Below, in pieces: positions 19,562 through 30,546 of a stretch of 64,000 nt of DNA. The translations under genes and the position numbers were made by a program. Source of the DNA: Skeletonema tropicum (taxonomy: Eukaryota > Bacillariophyta > Thalassiosirophyceae > Thalassiosirales > Thalassiosiraceae); contig CM074142.1 in NCBI GenBank assembly GCA_037178625.1, forward strand, positions 744,001 to 808,000, given 5' to 3'. The notes beneath the pieces were generated by a model. It had not been told where the DNA came from, did no database searches, and saw nothing but the letters and a program-made list of their open reading frames with translations. Within the stretch, counting starts at the first letter, position 1. Each line of letters opens with the position of its first letter.

Positions 19562-21463
19562 ATGAATCGGTGCATGGCAATGTCGTCAAAACTAATGTTC
19601 GCTGCCGCCCTCTTATTCGCTGGTCGTCATCGAGGTGGTACCACAGCTTTTCAGCTCTATCGAAAATCATCATCAGCTACAGCGTCGTCTGCCTTTGTGA
19701 CGGCACGTGCACTTCATCCACGTCTTTTAACAACAACATCAGCGGCAACAACTTCATCATCGAACTCGTTTCCTCTTCGTGCATCTCTTCGTGATCTTTT
19801 AGAGGGGGGAAATAATGCACGATCATCTTCGTCAATTACTACAACTACAGCTGATGTTGTAGTGAAATCACCACCAACTGCTCCAACCGAAGCATCAGCC
19901 GCCGCAGAAACTAAAATTGAAACAACAACAACAACAACAACAACTCTTCCCATCAACGACAACGAGACAACCCCTAAAACACAACCACTCAAAACATCAC
20001 CCAGCAGCAGCAACAACTCAATCCTATCAATATCCGACTCGTACGATTCCGGAAATGGAGAATTTGTCTCATTCCGTATTGCCGACGGCGAAGATGAAGA
20101 CTACACCGATGTAATAGTTCATGTCAACATCCAACCAGACCCCTTTACAGATCTCGAACAAAAATCACATTTTCAATCCTTCTCCTTCCGCTCTACCATC
20201 AACTATAACTCTCCCGCGATACGTGGGATATTCTCTGATAAGAAATCAATCAAGGTCAAATATATTGTGGATAATGCATCAGATGCGTCGTATGCCGATG
20301 CTTGGCATGGAGCATCGATATTTGTAACGGAGAAGTCAACTCCTTATGATGCAGATTCATGGTATAGAACGAGTGATACTACATATGAAAATGGTGTTTT
20401 GAGTTGGACTCATGTGCACGAGTTGAATAAGGAGGATGGTGACTCTTCTGCATACTTTGCGTACTTTCCTCCGTATTCGTATGAGAGACACTTGGGTCTA
20501 ATTGCCCAATGTGCCGAGAAGAAGTCGGAGGGAGCTCGTGTGTTTTCCTTGGGTCAAACAGTGGAAGGTCGAGAAATTGATTGTGTCAAATTCGGCACGG
20601 GACCGCGAAAATGTTGGATCATCCACCGTCAACATCCTGGTGAGTCAATGGCCTCCTTTTATGCGGAAGGGCTTTTGACTAGATTGCTTGGATTGAATGA
20701 CAAATGGGATACTGTTTCGGAGAAAGCACGTGAGCTGTTTACGTTTTACATTGTGCCAAATATGAACCCTGATGGTTCTGCCAATGGTTACCTACGAACT
20801 AATGCAGCAGGGTCAAATCTAAATAGAGAATGGTGTCCATCGAGCAGCACAAGTGGTGAATTGTACGATGCCCCCACAATTCATCGCTCACCAGAAGTGT
20901 ACTACCTACTCAAACACATGGATGAATCTGGGTAAGAACTTTATATCTGTTTCAATTGACAGGCAAATATGTATTATTTGAAGCTAACTCATACGCTCCT
21001 CTCTTCGTTACTCTTCACCTCGAATTGTAGTTGTGATGCTTTTTTGGATATACATGGTGACGAAGCTCTTCCATTCAACTTTTTGGCAGGCTCACAGGGC
21101 ATGTCAGTGTGGGGCAAGAGACTCGAGTCACTCCATGGGGCATTCCTCGCATCCTATGAACGGGCCAATCAAGACATGCAAGCTAAGGTTTCATACGATC
21201 CAGACAAACCCAACGAGGGTATGAAAAACATATGTTCCAATCAGATTGCCGAGAGATTCGATTGTTTCTCCGCAACGTTGGAGATGCCTTTCAAAGAGTG
21301 TTGGGGACGTCCTGCTGGTTGGGGTCCTGAAAGAGCGAGGCAACTGGGCGCGTCGGTTCTCGATGCACTTTGTTATGTGCAGCCATACTTACGTGATGGA
21401 GGTGATTTCTGGGAGGGATTGCCAGATGAGGATTCTTACGTCGAGCCATCAAGTAAATACTAG
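19562..21463 (+). CDS. M14-family zinc metallocarboxypeptidase, possibly plastid or secretory
   Basis: Two exons, 19562-20931 and 21031-21463, separated by a 99-nt GTAAGA...TGTAG intron; the product is 600 residues. The catalytic domain follows the M14 pattern: zinc ligands in HPGES (HxxE, near residue 360) and the His of DIHGDE (near 463, just after the intron), substrate-binding NPDG and NLNREW, and the general base in LEMPFKE (near 541). An N-terminal beta-rich domain (FRSTINYNSP, about 170-330) resembles that of cytosolic carboxypeptidase-like M14 enzymes, which trim polyglutamate or C-terminal residues from proteins. The first 30 residues form a signal-like segment ending TTAFQL, suggesting plastid import, though this is uncertain. 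Residues about 35-150 are Ser/Thr-rich. A transposon end lies 75 bp upstream. Confidence 0.8.
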
Positions 21464-21777
21464 ATGATGTGGAGGATTGTTTCTCTCTCTAGACAAACGC
21501 AAAGTAAGAATAGTGCCTGGAAAAATTCAAGCAGCAAACATATTATATCCATAAGTACGCTATGAATGGAGAACTCAAGCTAAGAGTAACAATATTTTGA
21601 GGATGAACTGATTACTTAAAAGATAATTAGAATCAAATGTATGTTCAATCTTCTAGACTGTACGGCGTCTCAGCTGAATCAACAGCGAGCAGCACCTGGC
21701 ATGTCATTCATAGATGCTACCTCGGAAACCAAAGACACATCGAATTGAAGAGATATCAACTTATCGAAATAAATTGC

Positions 21778-21816
21778 TTAGAGTTCTCCAACAATTGGTA
21801 CGGATCCTCCGAGTTG

Positions 21817-21849
<33 letters not shown>

Positions 21850-21850
21850 A

Positions 21851-21888
<38 letters not shown>

Positions 21889-22380
21889 AAGCTTGGTCTC
21901 TTCATCAAAGGTGTCCCATCCGAAGTCAAGGGCGCCGTTACGGAAGTCACCAACGTGTTCATTTCCAGTTCCCTCAATGTCTTTCATGACTCCAAGCTCA
22001 AGGAATCCAACGAAGGCAAGGATCTGGAGGGCTCCAGCAACAGGAACCTGAAGGGAGCCAGCCCATCCCTCTCCGATGGAGTCGAAGGAGGTTCCGGAGT
22101 AGTCAATGTCTCCTGGAAGACGGATTCCGGCACGGGTGGTGATTTGTCCAAGGAAGGCAAGCTGGGAGATACGTCCGTGCTTGAGCTCGACGTAACGGAG
22201 ACGGTCGAAACGCTCTTGGTCGGCATCATCGAGCAATCCCAAAGGATCGAAGAAGCCAAGAGGAGGCTGGGCACCAAGCTCGTTCTCGAAAGCGTTGAGG
22301 GCGGTGGTGGCCTTGCCGGTTTGGGCAGGGGCGAAAGCGGCGGCAGAGGCGGCGAGGGTGGCGATGATGGCAGACTTCAT
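21778..22380 (-). CDS. Fucoxanthin-chlorophyll a/c-binding protein (Lhcf type)
   Basis: A 200-residue light-harvesting protein. I chose the ATG at 22380, because MKSAIIATLAASAAAFAP is a textbook diatom plastid presequence; an upstream in-frame ATG would add 50 unlikely residues. The three membrane helices are visible: ELKHGRISQLAFLG (with Glu and His ligands for chlorophyll), ALQILAFVGFLEL, and ELNNGRAAMMGILGLMVHEQ. FCPs bind fucoxanthin and chlorophylls a and c in the thylakoid and feed the photosystems. It is a close paralog of the gene at 46804. The next gene, PhyH, is divergent, so 22381-23064 holds both promoters. Confidence 0.95.
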
Positions 22381-23064
22381 TTTGGCTGTGGGGAGGAACA
22401 TTTGAAAAGAGTTGATGTAAATGTTAGATTGCATGTGATGTGAAGAATAACATACCGAATCGAGAGCTACATAATTCAGCCGCCAAGTCATCATCTCTGT
22501 ACACCTTTCCATCCGGCTGAAGCAACTCAAGCATGCATCCCATAAGCAACAGATATCTTACATAGATTGTTTGTTATTGAAAATAATGACATTGTTGTAG
22601 GATCCGCAGCGTGTCTGTTCCACAAAGCAAACGCGTCGATGCCTGTCCCTCGCTGATTCTCTACCAATTCCTCTGCAGAGCCGAGTGTGAAGTTGAATCT
22701 GAAAGATCGGGAGATCTTTTGAGAGACACCGCTTGACACCAAGCAGCAGCCGGCAGCCGCGTGCTGGTTCATCTAACCCAAACTCCCAGTTAATTTCCCA
22801 AATTGTTGGCGGGAAGCTTAGGTGGTGGGACAACTTGAACCCGTAGATTCACTTGAGGTTCCACAAAGCAAAAAATCCTGCTGCTCGAACCTCCATGTCG
22901 ACGTCCGACGCCCCACTTCTCACTCAAGCTCAAGCAGGTAGAACAATACGACGATCGACTACAATACGTTTTTGAGCACTGGATAAATCATTTTCTGCGC
23001 AATACATAGCAGCTGTACAACAACTGGTTCAATAGACTCTATCTTCATATCGAAATTTGTAACT
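22381..23064. other. Divergent intergenic region between FCP and PhyH genes
   Basis: No gene is seen. It must contain the promoters of both flanking genes. TTGGCGGGAAG at about 22807 resembles an E2F-type site (TTTSGCGGGAA), but a single match of this length proves little. Confidence 0.5.
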
Positions 23065-24318
23065 ATGGCGAAATTTTCTTCTGCGGCGTTATCACTGTTA
23101 CTGCTTGTCACTCCAACGGCAGCATTTGCCCCACCACCAAGTGCAAAGAAAAGCAGAATAATGTCTTCAATTCAGGTGAAACTGTCCACTCGGGCTGCAG
23201 ACACAGTAGATGCGTCGGCATCGCCGGCGACACAAACTAGTAGTAGTAGTAATGCGCCTCCTGCGCCGGTACAGCAAGCACAGGGCGGAATCAAACGCGA
23301 GAGGATTCTCAAAGAACCAGCATTGTGGGAATACAACTTCGGTCTACAGGATCCAGGTCTCACTCTTCCGCATGGAATAGAAGCTCGTGTCACAGCGCCA
23401 GAGAAGTACCAACTCACTGAGGAACAGATTCGAACACTGGAAGAAGACGGCGTTGTTCACATCAAGGGTGTCTTTGATGAAGAATGGGTGGAATACCTCC
23501 GTGCGGCTACTGGTCATCAGGTTGCAAATCCGCACTTTTGGGCTTTTGCTGGAACTGCTTCCAAGTTATATGACTACATCCAACGTAACATATGGCAAAC
23601 AAACAAGGCCTTTGCCGATTTCTACTACCACTCCGCTATGGGGCATGTCCTTGCCCAAGCCGGCAGAACAGATGAAATCCGTGTCTCCACCGATCTTCTC
23701 ATGGTAAACCCAAACAAGGGTTTCAAATGGCATCAAGACAACCAGAACGGTCCCATCACATGGGATGAGGGCATCCGATTCTGGATCACTATGGATGAAA
23801 CGCCGGCCGAGTACGGAGCTCCGGTTTACCTCAAGGCTTCGCATCGGAATAAAGTTGTTGATGAACAAGCTGTCTTTGTTGACATTGAGCAGGAAGGTTT
23901 AGAGGATTATAAGGATGAACTGCTGGAGTTCCGAACAATGCCTGGGGACATGCTGATTTGGCATCCGAAAACGATTCACAAGGTAGATGGACCGAGCGAT
24001 GGCATTTGGACATCGTACCGTCGAGTGCTTGGGGGTACAGTGGCGAAAGCCGGCAGTTTGTACCACGACAAGCGCGGTACTGGTGGAGTCCTTTCTGACT
24101 TGGGTCGGCATGGACTTGAAGACGGGAACAAGCTTTCGTCGCCCTTCTTCCCCATTGTATACCCTAGCTATGAAAAGTCGGAGGCTCAAGCTCGTGATTC
24201 AGGCGCAGTAGGTAGAGATCCTCGGGATATTGCCTCGAAGATTGGTGGCTTGGCCGGGAAGGCATCTGGTGACAAGTTCGCTTCCTTCTTCAAAGTTTTA
24301 GGGAGTCAAGCAAAGTGA
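23065..24318 (+). CDS. Phytanoyl-CoA dioxygenase (PhyH) family protein, plastid-targeted
   Basis: A single-exon protein of 417 residues. The start MAKFSSAALSLLLLVTP followed by TAAFAPPP is a signal peptide plus ASAFAP-type site, predicting plastid import. The iron/2-oxoglutarate dioxygenase fold is supported by the HxD pair in KWHQDNQ (near residue 221), the distal His in TIHKVDG (near 303) and an Arg in SYRRVLGG (near 318) suited to binding 2-oxoglutarate. The hydroxylated substrate cannot be read from sequence; related proteins act on fatty acyl chains, carotenoid-like or small secondary metabolites. A pigment or lipid role in the plastid is inference. Confidence 0.85.
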   Translation: MAKFSSAALSLLLLVTPTAAFAPPPSAKKSRIMSSIQVKLSTRAADTVDASASPATQTSSSSNAPPAPVQQAQGGIKRERILKEPALWEYNFGLQDPGLTLPHGIEARVTAPEKYQLTEEQIRTLEEDGVVHIKGVFDEEWVEYLRAATGHQVANPHFWAFAGTASKLYDYIQRNIWQTNKAFADFYYHSAMGHVLAQAGRTDEIRVSTDLLMVNPNKGFKWHQDNQNGPITWDEGIRFWITMDETPAEYGAPVYLKASHRNKVVDEQAVFVDIEQEGLEDYKDELLEFRTMPGDMLIWHPKTIHKVDGPSDGIWTSYRRVLGGTVAKAGSLYHDKRGTGGVLSDLGRHGLEDGNKLSSPFFPIVYPSYEKSEAQARDSGAVGRDPRDIASKIGGLAGKASGDKFASFFKVLGSQAK

Positions 24319-24830
24319 GAGCAAAACGTCTCATCCAAAGGTAATATAAATTGAGTAATCTAATGTACGTAAGCACTAACATCTACACCTGCGTTTTGAA
24401 TTGGTTTTCTGTCGTAAGTTGTTGAACATCTATTCTACTCCATTCCATTTTATCTGCCTTGCTTGGTCATAAGTAGCATTTTTCTTCAACTTCCACTTCT
24501 GAGGTCGTGGCTCGTGGCTGCTGCCAGCCATAGAGCCCCCGGCCCACTTTTTGGCCCACGTGTACGTCTTGGCAGCGCCCAAACTTTCCAAAAAAGTTGG
24601 ACATACATCGACCATACCATGGCGATGATGTGGCGCAACATAGTTAGAGTTCCATAGCATAGCTAATAACGACAGCCGTCGATACCCCAAGCCTTCTTCA
24701 TTGCCACCTTCGCTACTATTATATATTATCATCCACAGGAAGAATCGCAGATAAGATCAATTATTTTCACAGCCAGAAAACACAAGATACACTAAAGGCT
24801 TTTGCGTCAACATCAAAAAATTCAGAAAAA
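24319..24830. other. Intergenic region between PhyH and ftsZ
   Basis: About 510 bp. A 100-codon minus frame (24430-24732) has no family match and atypical composition; I see no gene. An AT-rich TATTATATATTATC segment at about 24717-24730 lies about 100 bp before the ftsZ start and may be a core promoter element. Confidence 0.4.
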
Positions 24831-26581
24831 ATGCCTTCCGCAGTATCTTCACACCAACAGACGACGCCAATACGCCTAATAATACAGTTATGTCTCTTGC
24901 TAACAACTAATTTGACAATTGTATCATCGTTTTCATGTGGCACACTGCAGTTGCGGCCACAACAATGTAAATGGCAAATTACGTCATCATCATCATCGCA
25001 ACTTCAGTCGGCTAATTATGATGAGGATGATATTCTAGATGATTTCATCATGGGCGATGATATTGATGGCACTGTTAGTGGTAGTGGAGGGATGTATACG
25101 CAGGGCGGTGTTATTATGCCGGAGGGGGGTGCGAATCCTTGTGTGATTAAGGTGAGATGAAAAAAACAGCGTACATCATGATGTGCACAATGTGTTTTAT
25201 GTGCTCTTGTATCATCCATTTTGGCTTGATATATTGATTCTCTTTTATTTGAGACGATGCAGAAATGCATGTTTTGGTTCTCTGTAGTAAACATGCCGTT
25301 GTGTCCAATGAAATCTCACCTTTCGCCCTTTTCCTCTTCATGCATTGCAATGTTGTTATTATTCAACAACGAATTTCCTTCTCAACTAACTCTCTCTACC
25401 TCTCATAGGTCCTGGGTATTGGAGGTGGTGGGGGGAACGCCGTAAATCGCATGATTCAAACCCGCATCGACGGGGTCTCCTTCTGGGCCATAAACACCGA
25501 TGCCCAAGCCCTCGCCAAGTCTCTTGCACCAAATGTCCTCAACATCGGAAGGTCGCTCACACGTGGTCTTGGTGCCGGCGGGATGCCCTCGGTTGGGAAG
25601 GAAAGTGCGGAGGAAAACATAACAGAGTTGAAGCAAATATGTTCTGGTGCTGATATGGTATTCATCACAGCGGGTATGGGTGGGGGTACGGGAAGTGGTG
25701 CCGGACCTGTCGTTGCTGAAATTGCAAGGGATGAGGGATGTCTCACGGTTGGAGTGGTAACAAAGCCATTTGCATTCGAGGGTAAAAAGCGTATGAAGCA
25801 AGCGGAGGAGGCAATTGTGGAATTGAGGAAGCATGTGGATACCCTCATCGTGGTTAGTAATGACAAATTACTGAGGATTGTTCCCGAGAACACTCCCGTT
25901 ACGGACGCCTTTTTAGTAGCGGACGATATCTTGCGTCAGGGTGTCGTTGGGATATCGGAAATCATTATCAAGACGGGATTGGTGAATGTTGATTTTGCTG
26001 ATGTTAGGGCTGTCATGAAGGATGCAGGAACGGCATTAATGGGAGTAGGAACGGGTATCGGTAAGACGAGGGCCACGGACGCTGCCGTTGCTGCGATTTC
26101 AAGTCCCTTGTTGGACTTTCCAATCAGTGAAGCGAAAAGGATCGTGTTTAACGTCGTGGGTGGCGGTGATCTCGGTTTGAGCGAAATCAATGCTGCATCA
26201 GAGGTAATTTACGAGAATGCACATGAAGATGCCAATATTATCTTCGGTGCACTGATCGATCCAGATATGGGTGAAGAAGTGAGTATTACCGTCCTGGCTT
26301 GTGATTTTCGAGAGATGAAAGAAAACGATCCGGTACTATCAACCGTCTCGACTGGATCGTCTGCGGAGGTTGCAAGAAATGGAGATGGAGAGTATCGCAG
26401 TCCCAATTTTTACAAGGAACGACGTGAAATGACGAGGAGTCCACTTGGTCCCGACGCATCAGTGGAAGAGACGAGAACAGCAATCACAAGAGGATTCAAA
26501 AAGCCGGAGCCAGAGCCAGCACCAAAGAAGAAATCGTTTGGGAGTCGTGTAGGAGGGTTCTTTAAATCGTTGAGGAAGTGA
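24831..26581 (+). CDS. ftsZ: Plastid division protein FtsZ
   Basis: Two exons, 24831-25151 and 25409-26581, joined across a 257-nt intron (GTGAGA...CATAG) in phase 0; the product is 497 residues. The N-terminus has a hydrophobic signal segment ending VSSFS, an ASAFAP-like site. The tubulin/FtsZ GTPase domain starts at the splice junction: VLGIGGGGGNAVNRM, NTDAQAL, the signature GGGTGSGAG (near residue 198), and NDKLL. The C-terminus ends in a basic tail (KKKSFGSRVGGFFKSLRK). FtsZ polymerises into the ring inside the stroma that divides the chloroplast. Nuclear location, intron and presequence make the plastid form, not a mitochondrial one, the better call. Confidence 0.93.
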
Positions 26582-27121
26582 GAATACAGAAGAAACATGC
26601 TATTGTAAGTGAGATTTGGGTTCAAGACAAGCAAACCCACAATATTTATGTTTGTGATGATAAGTACTTTAAAAATTCTGTTAGATAATACATTTTTAGT
26701 CCAACATTTTCCATTTGATGTATCGTCTGAGTTCTGAGACTATCACTTCCACAATCACATGCCGTTTGACAGTCAAGTCAAATAATAGAGCGGCTTCTAT
26801 GCGAACTCTTTTGCCCTCTACGCTAATAAGTATGTAATACTTGGCAATATTTCTTGGCACGGGATGGAACGCAGATTCGCATTATAGGTGTTTTCTATCA
26901 AGAAAACAGACAAAGAAAGTTTGTAGTTAGTTGGTGTAGTGCATGTGGCTTGAATTGACTCTTTATCTCTCTTTTACAACAATGAAACTTTCAAGGCTTC
27001 ATTACAAGGATGATTTCTTCTATGAATTGTTTCCTGAAATATTGGCGTGATACTACACAACCATTCCCTCCTTTACCCCATCCACTCTCTCTCCCTAGAA
27101 CACATAAAAAGAGAGATTTGT
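26582..27121. other. Intergenic region, convergent 3' ends
   Basis: About 540 bp between the ftsZ stop codon and the stop codon of the BAF-like gene. Nothing beyond untranslated sequence is visible; the stretch is AT-rich and has no long open frame. Confidence 0.5.
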
Positions 27122-27540
27122 TTATACATCATCATCGTCGTCATAAAGATCAGGATCATAAACTCCAGGGAAAAGACCATTGACCTTACACGCAATAGCC
27201 TTTACAATTGCCGAACGATGAGCCGAAATCCCTTTATCCTGCAACCAATACCAAAATTTCTCACAGTGCTCCATACTCTCAACTTTATTTTCATCATCAT
27301 CGGGTCCCTTCAGCATTAGAAACTTTCCAATCAACTGATATGTATTGGTAACTTTTTCGTCACCCTCACCGCAAGCCAACTTTTTGGCAGCAGCTGGTCC
27401 AATTCCGGGGACTTCTGTGACGTCTCCGGTGACGGTGCCACGGACTAGATTACAACATTGTTGAGATGAAAAGGTGAGAACGAACAGCCAAAAGAGAGTC
27501 AAAAAGGATATTGGTGCGAATACTTACTGAAATCCGCCAT
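27122..27540 (-). CDS. Small helix-hairpin-helix protein resembling barrier-to-autointegration factor (BAF)
   Basis: Reconstructed from two exons: a 13-nt first exon (27540-27528, encoding MADF plus one base), an 83-nt GTAAGT...CTAG intron, and 27444-27122. The product is 111 residues with an Asp-rich tail (DLYDDDDDV). The core VTEVPGIGPAAAKKLA is a helix-hairpin-helix; it is followed by TYQLIGKFLMLKG, EHCEKFWYWLQDKG and AIVKAIACKVN, in the same order as the LAGIG, VLGQFLVLKK and FREWLKD segments of BAF. BAF dimers bridge double-stranded DNA and tie chromatin to the nuclear envelope. The similarity is from memory and by eye; a different HhH DNA-binding protein is possible. The tiny exon would be missed by most gene finders. 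Confidence 0.7.
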
Positions 27541-28752
27541 TGTGTCATCATTGACGCGGGAGCGCTTTGGGTCATATCCTTGTGCGTCGCTCTGGAAAGA
27601 ATTGTGAAAGAAAATAATGAGTTTCGATGTGCAGTGTTGTCGCATGTTTGGGATGTTACCAGAACAAGATGATGTGCGCCGCCAGCGGTTTCTCTCCACT
27701 GCAAAATATCCCAGATGAAGCTCGCCGCGATAAGCACGGCTTCTATTGCTCTCTCGCTCCATGATCTATCAGCAATCTACTCACCATGGTCAATTCTATT
27801 GTTCGAGTTCTTGTTCTTGGATTTTATGTGAGACAACACAAAATGGCAAGAGCAAAGCAACGGTCAAAAATGGGCATCGAGGTGGTGCTGGTGGATGAGT
27901 TTTAAGGAAAAGGAGGGAGAAGAGGGGGAAAAGAGAAGAGAAAAAGAAAGATCTTTCGACCCGTCGTGTAGCACGAACGTAGTAGTAGTCACTACTGTTG
28001 TCGATGTAAGGTTTGCATCCCACTAGTCGTCGAATCTTCTCAAAGATAATAATATTGTATGATAATATTAATGTATGTCTGTGTGAGGAAAATAACTATG
28101 CGGCATGATGCATTATTTAGGAAGAGTCGAAGTGTATTATATTCACATTCTCACTCCTCCTTCAGTTCTATAATCACTGATAGGTACCATATCATTTAAT
28201 AATATTTTTGTTGCAAGATTTACTTGCATTGCAGTTTTTAATGAACCACGTGTGTCTTTCCTTTCGAACCCACCAATCATTCTGCTTTAGATGAGGTACC
28301 ACAATACCATTGGTTGTTGATATTTTTGTTACCTTTGCTCACCTCAAATTGCACTCGTTTTTGGACAGCTGCCATGTAACGTTGCTGGATGCCTGGAATA
28401 GTATCATCTTCGAAGTCGTCTGAATGTTTCTTTGTTGCTTCTTCCTCGCAGTCCAGCTTGCAATTGTGTTGGCAGGATCGAAGGCATAGTTATTGCCGAG
28501 TTATTGATAGTAAGAACGTCCTAATCAGGAGTGGTGGAATGTTGTCGACAGCTGTGACCCAATTGTGGTTGAATTCTCGTCAGCCACAGCATGAGCTCTG
28601 TCATCGGCCGACGTGTTGATGGCATCAGTAGCGGCAGTTGTTGTTTTATCATTAATGAGAGCAGCAGTAGCTTCACCGATGATTGCTTCGTTCGCGGGAC
28701 AAAGAAATTAATCCGTGCAGCACGGACAGGACGTGTAGCTCTCTTGACTGCC
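27541..28752. other. Intergenic region without recognisable genes
   Basis: About 1.2 kb. It contains the promoter of the BAF-like gene and an A/G-rich stretch (27900-27960, on the plus strand). Short open frames here are compositionally biased and unsupported. Confidence 0.45.
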
Positions 28753-28914
28753 TCATTTTGCTGTTTGTTTGGTCGCTGCGCTGCGTTCTGCTTGTCTTTG
28801 TTTGGTCGCTGCGCTGCGTTCTGCTTGTCTTTTCTTTTGAGACGAAGTCTGCTTGCGTGTCGTCGCTGTGCAACTGTTCTTACTACCGACGGGTCTTCCT
28901 CCCCCTCCTGACAT
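28753..28914 (-). CDS. Possible small basic protein with AT-hook-like motif, or a gene remnant
   Basis: A 53-residue frame from the ATG at 28914. It starts MSGGGGRPVGSKNS, where GRPVGSKN resembles the GRPKGSKN AT-hook-like motif seen in many diatom proteins, then carries the eleven-residue unit RQAERSAATKQ twice, produced by a 33-bp tandem duplication, and ends at 28753. Adjoining sequence in another frame (KRATRPVRAARINFFVPRTK) is also basic, so this may be the start of a longer, frameshifted gene. Function unknown; no upstream or downstream support. Confidence 0.3.
   Translation of the reverse strand: MSGGGGRPVGSKNSCTATTRKQTSSQKKRQAERSAATKQRQAERSAATKQTAK
28764..28829. repeat. Perfect 33-bp tandem duplication
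   Basis: 28764-28796 and 28797-28829 are identical. Because 33 is a multiple of three, the duplication keeps any frame open on either strand. It lies within the small basic frame described above. Confidence 0.9.
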
Positions 28915-29531
28915 GGTGATGATTTAATATGTAGAGGTATCGAATCTAAGTTATGCAATGATTGCAAGCGGCCGGTGTCGAGGACACATTTATTTTGACA
29001 TGACACCGGCACCAGTACTGTGTAAGAAGTATGGCCGGCGGAAATGGGAAATGGTCTGGTGGAGGCGGATGAGTTTTGGAACTCTCAATTTAAAGAATCC
29101 TTTCAGGATTTTCTTGCAACCCCTAGACATAAGGTATTTATTCCTTCGTACGTATGTAGACCCCTAGACATAAGCCTACTGTAGGAATAGGTACGTTAGT
29201 CCTAGGGGTCTCCACCAGCACAAGCTAGCTGCCCAAAAATGAAGGATCTTGATGTTATTTTCGTACTAATTCACACCTAACACGTACTAGTAAGATATGT
29301 TTTAAATACGTAGTGGTAGAGTATCTTTCTCATGCCAAACTAACAACCTGGCAATTATTTTTTTTTTTTTACCTGGCAATTATGCTCAACCGCATAAAAG
29401 TAGGTACATGCATACAAAGATAACTGATAATATTGTAGTGAGCACTAACCTCCCTGCATAAGTAAGGCACGTGTCTACGCCAAGCCTACTGAGTTCGGTA
29501 ATATTATTATCGTGAGACATATACTAATATT
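28915..29531. other. Intergenic region with small repeats
   Basis: CCCCTAGACATAAG occurs at about 29118 and 29161, and AGACCCCTAG at about 29159 is mirrored by CTAGGGGTCT near 29203, so a short element with dyad symmetry covers 29115-29215. A run of T stands near 29359. No gene is visible. Confidence 0.5.
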
Positions 29532-30410
29532 ATGATAACCCCTCTCAGCTATCTATTCTTCCTCTTGTCTCTACTAGTAATCTATCTTGGATTCTTGATT
29601 CTGCCAAGAGGATTCAAGGCACAATATTGTTTTGGTAGTCGAAGGCGATATCGGAGAAAGCGGCGGCGGGGCAGAAGCACCGTAGTAGTGCCTTCTGCAT
29701 CATCGCGCAAACAGTTTCAAGACGAGGAGACGCCTAGCACTGATAACACAACTGAACCGTCACGGCTGCTGGGAAAGAATATTTTTGATGACAGCAAGAC
29801 AACATCGGCAAGATTTAATACTGCTGTAAGTGCTCATGAAAGTCCCATGATCGAAGAGCGTGTGCGATATAATTTGACAAAGCCTCCGGGGTTGAGACTG
29901 ATTGCTCACGGAATTAAAGTTCGTCCACGTCCAGTCTGGATACAGTTGCATGTTGACCACCTCAAGCAAGAGTCTACTAATGCATCAGAAGAATTTCAAA
30001 ACTGTTTAACGTGGAGGGCAGAACTAAAAACATCATCATCTCCAGAAGGCACCTCACTACTACTGTCCAGCAACAATCCTTCATTAGGTAGCATTCGGAA
30101 AGTATCCTTGGATGATATCGTAGGGATTGAATTAGGTCAAAAGACTGTAGCACTGAAACGTTTATCGAAAGAAAAATCAGCAAGAGAGGACGAGTGCTTC
30201 AGTATCCTCACCAATACAGGAACTCTGGATCTGCAGTGTGTTCTTTCTCCCGACATGGTGGTAGAGGCTACGTCGGCAGGTGATGTGAGAAAGGCATGTC
30301 TTGACATATTGACTAGTTGTTTATCATCCAACAATAACTCGAAAGAAGTTGTGAAAATGCTGCCATCAGCAAAAAGGAATGAAAATAGTGCGTCTACCAT
30401 TAGCTTTTGA
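29532..30410 (+). CDS. Membrane-anchored protein of unknown function
   Basis: A single-exon protein of 292 residues. It begins with a strong transmembrane segment (YLFFLLSLLVIYLGFLIL), followed at once by a very basic stretch (RRRYRRKRRRGRS), the arrangement of a protein anchored with its body on the cytosolic side. Residues about 110-270 alternate strands and end in a helix (VSLDDIVGIELGQKTVALKR, CFSILTNTGTLDLQC, DVRKACLDILTSCL), resembling the shape of a PH domain. I do not recognise the family. It converges with CSN1, with 136 bp between stop codons. Confidence 0.65.
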   Translation: MITPLSYLFFLLSLLVIYLGFLILPRGFKAQYCFGSRRRYRRKRRRGRSTVVVPSASSRKQFQDEETPSTDNTTEPSRLLGKNIFDDSKTTSARFNTAVSAHESPMIEERVRYNLTKPPGLRLIAHGIKVRPRPVWIQLHVDHLKQESTNASEEFQNCLTWRAELKTSSSPEGTSLLLSSNNPSLGSIRKVSLDDIVGIELGQKTVALKRLSKEKSAREDECFSILTNTGTLDLQCVLSPDMVVEATSAGDVRKACLDILTSCLSSNNNSKEVVKMLPSAKRNENSASTISF

Positions 30411-30546
30411 TCTGAATGTGCTCCTCAAATAATATTGTTGTAGAATACAAGGAATGATCAATCCAATCCATGTGCTAAAGTAGAATGTATCAATATATTT
30501 TGAAACGATATATCGTGATTTTTGTGTCCACTGAATCAGAGACGTC

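Noticed and set aside
21637..22443. 268-codon open frame on the plus strand opposite the first FCP gene
   Set aside because: It is antisense to a certain FCP gene, and a similar antisense frame lies opposite the second FCP (46840-47445). Both follow from the strong codon bias of the FCP genes.
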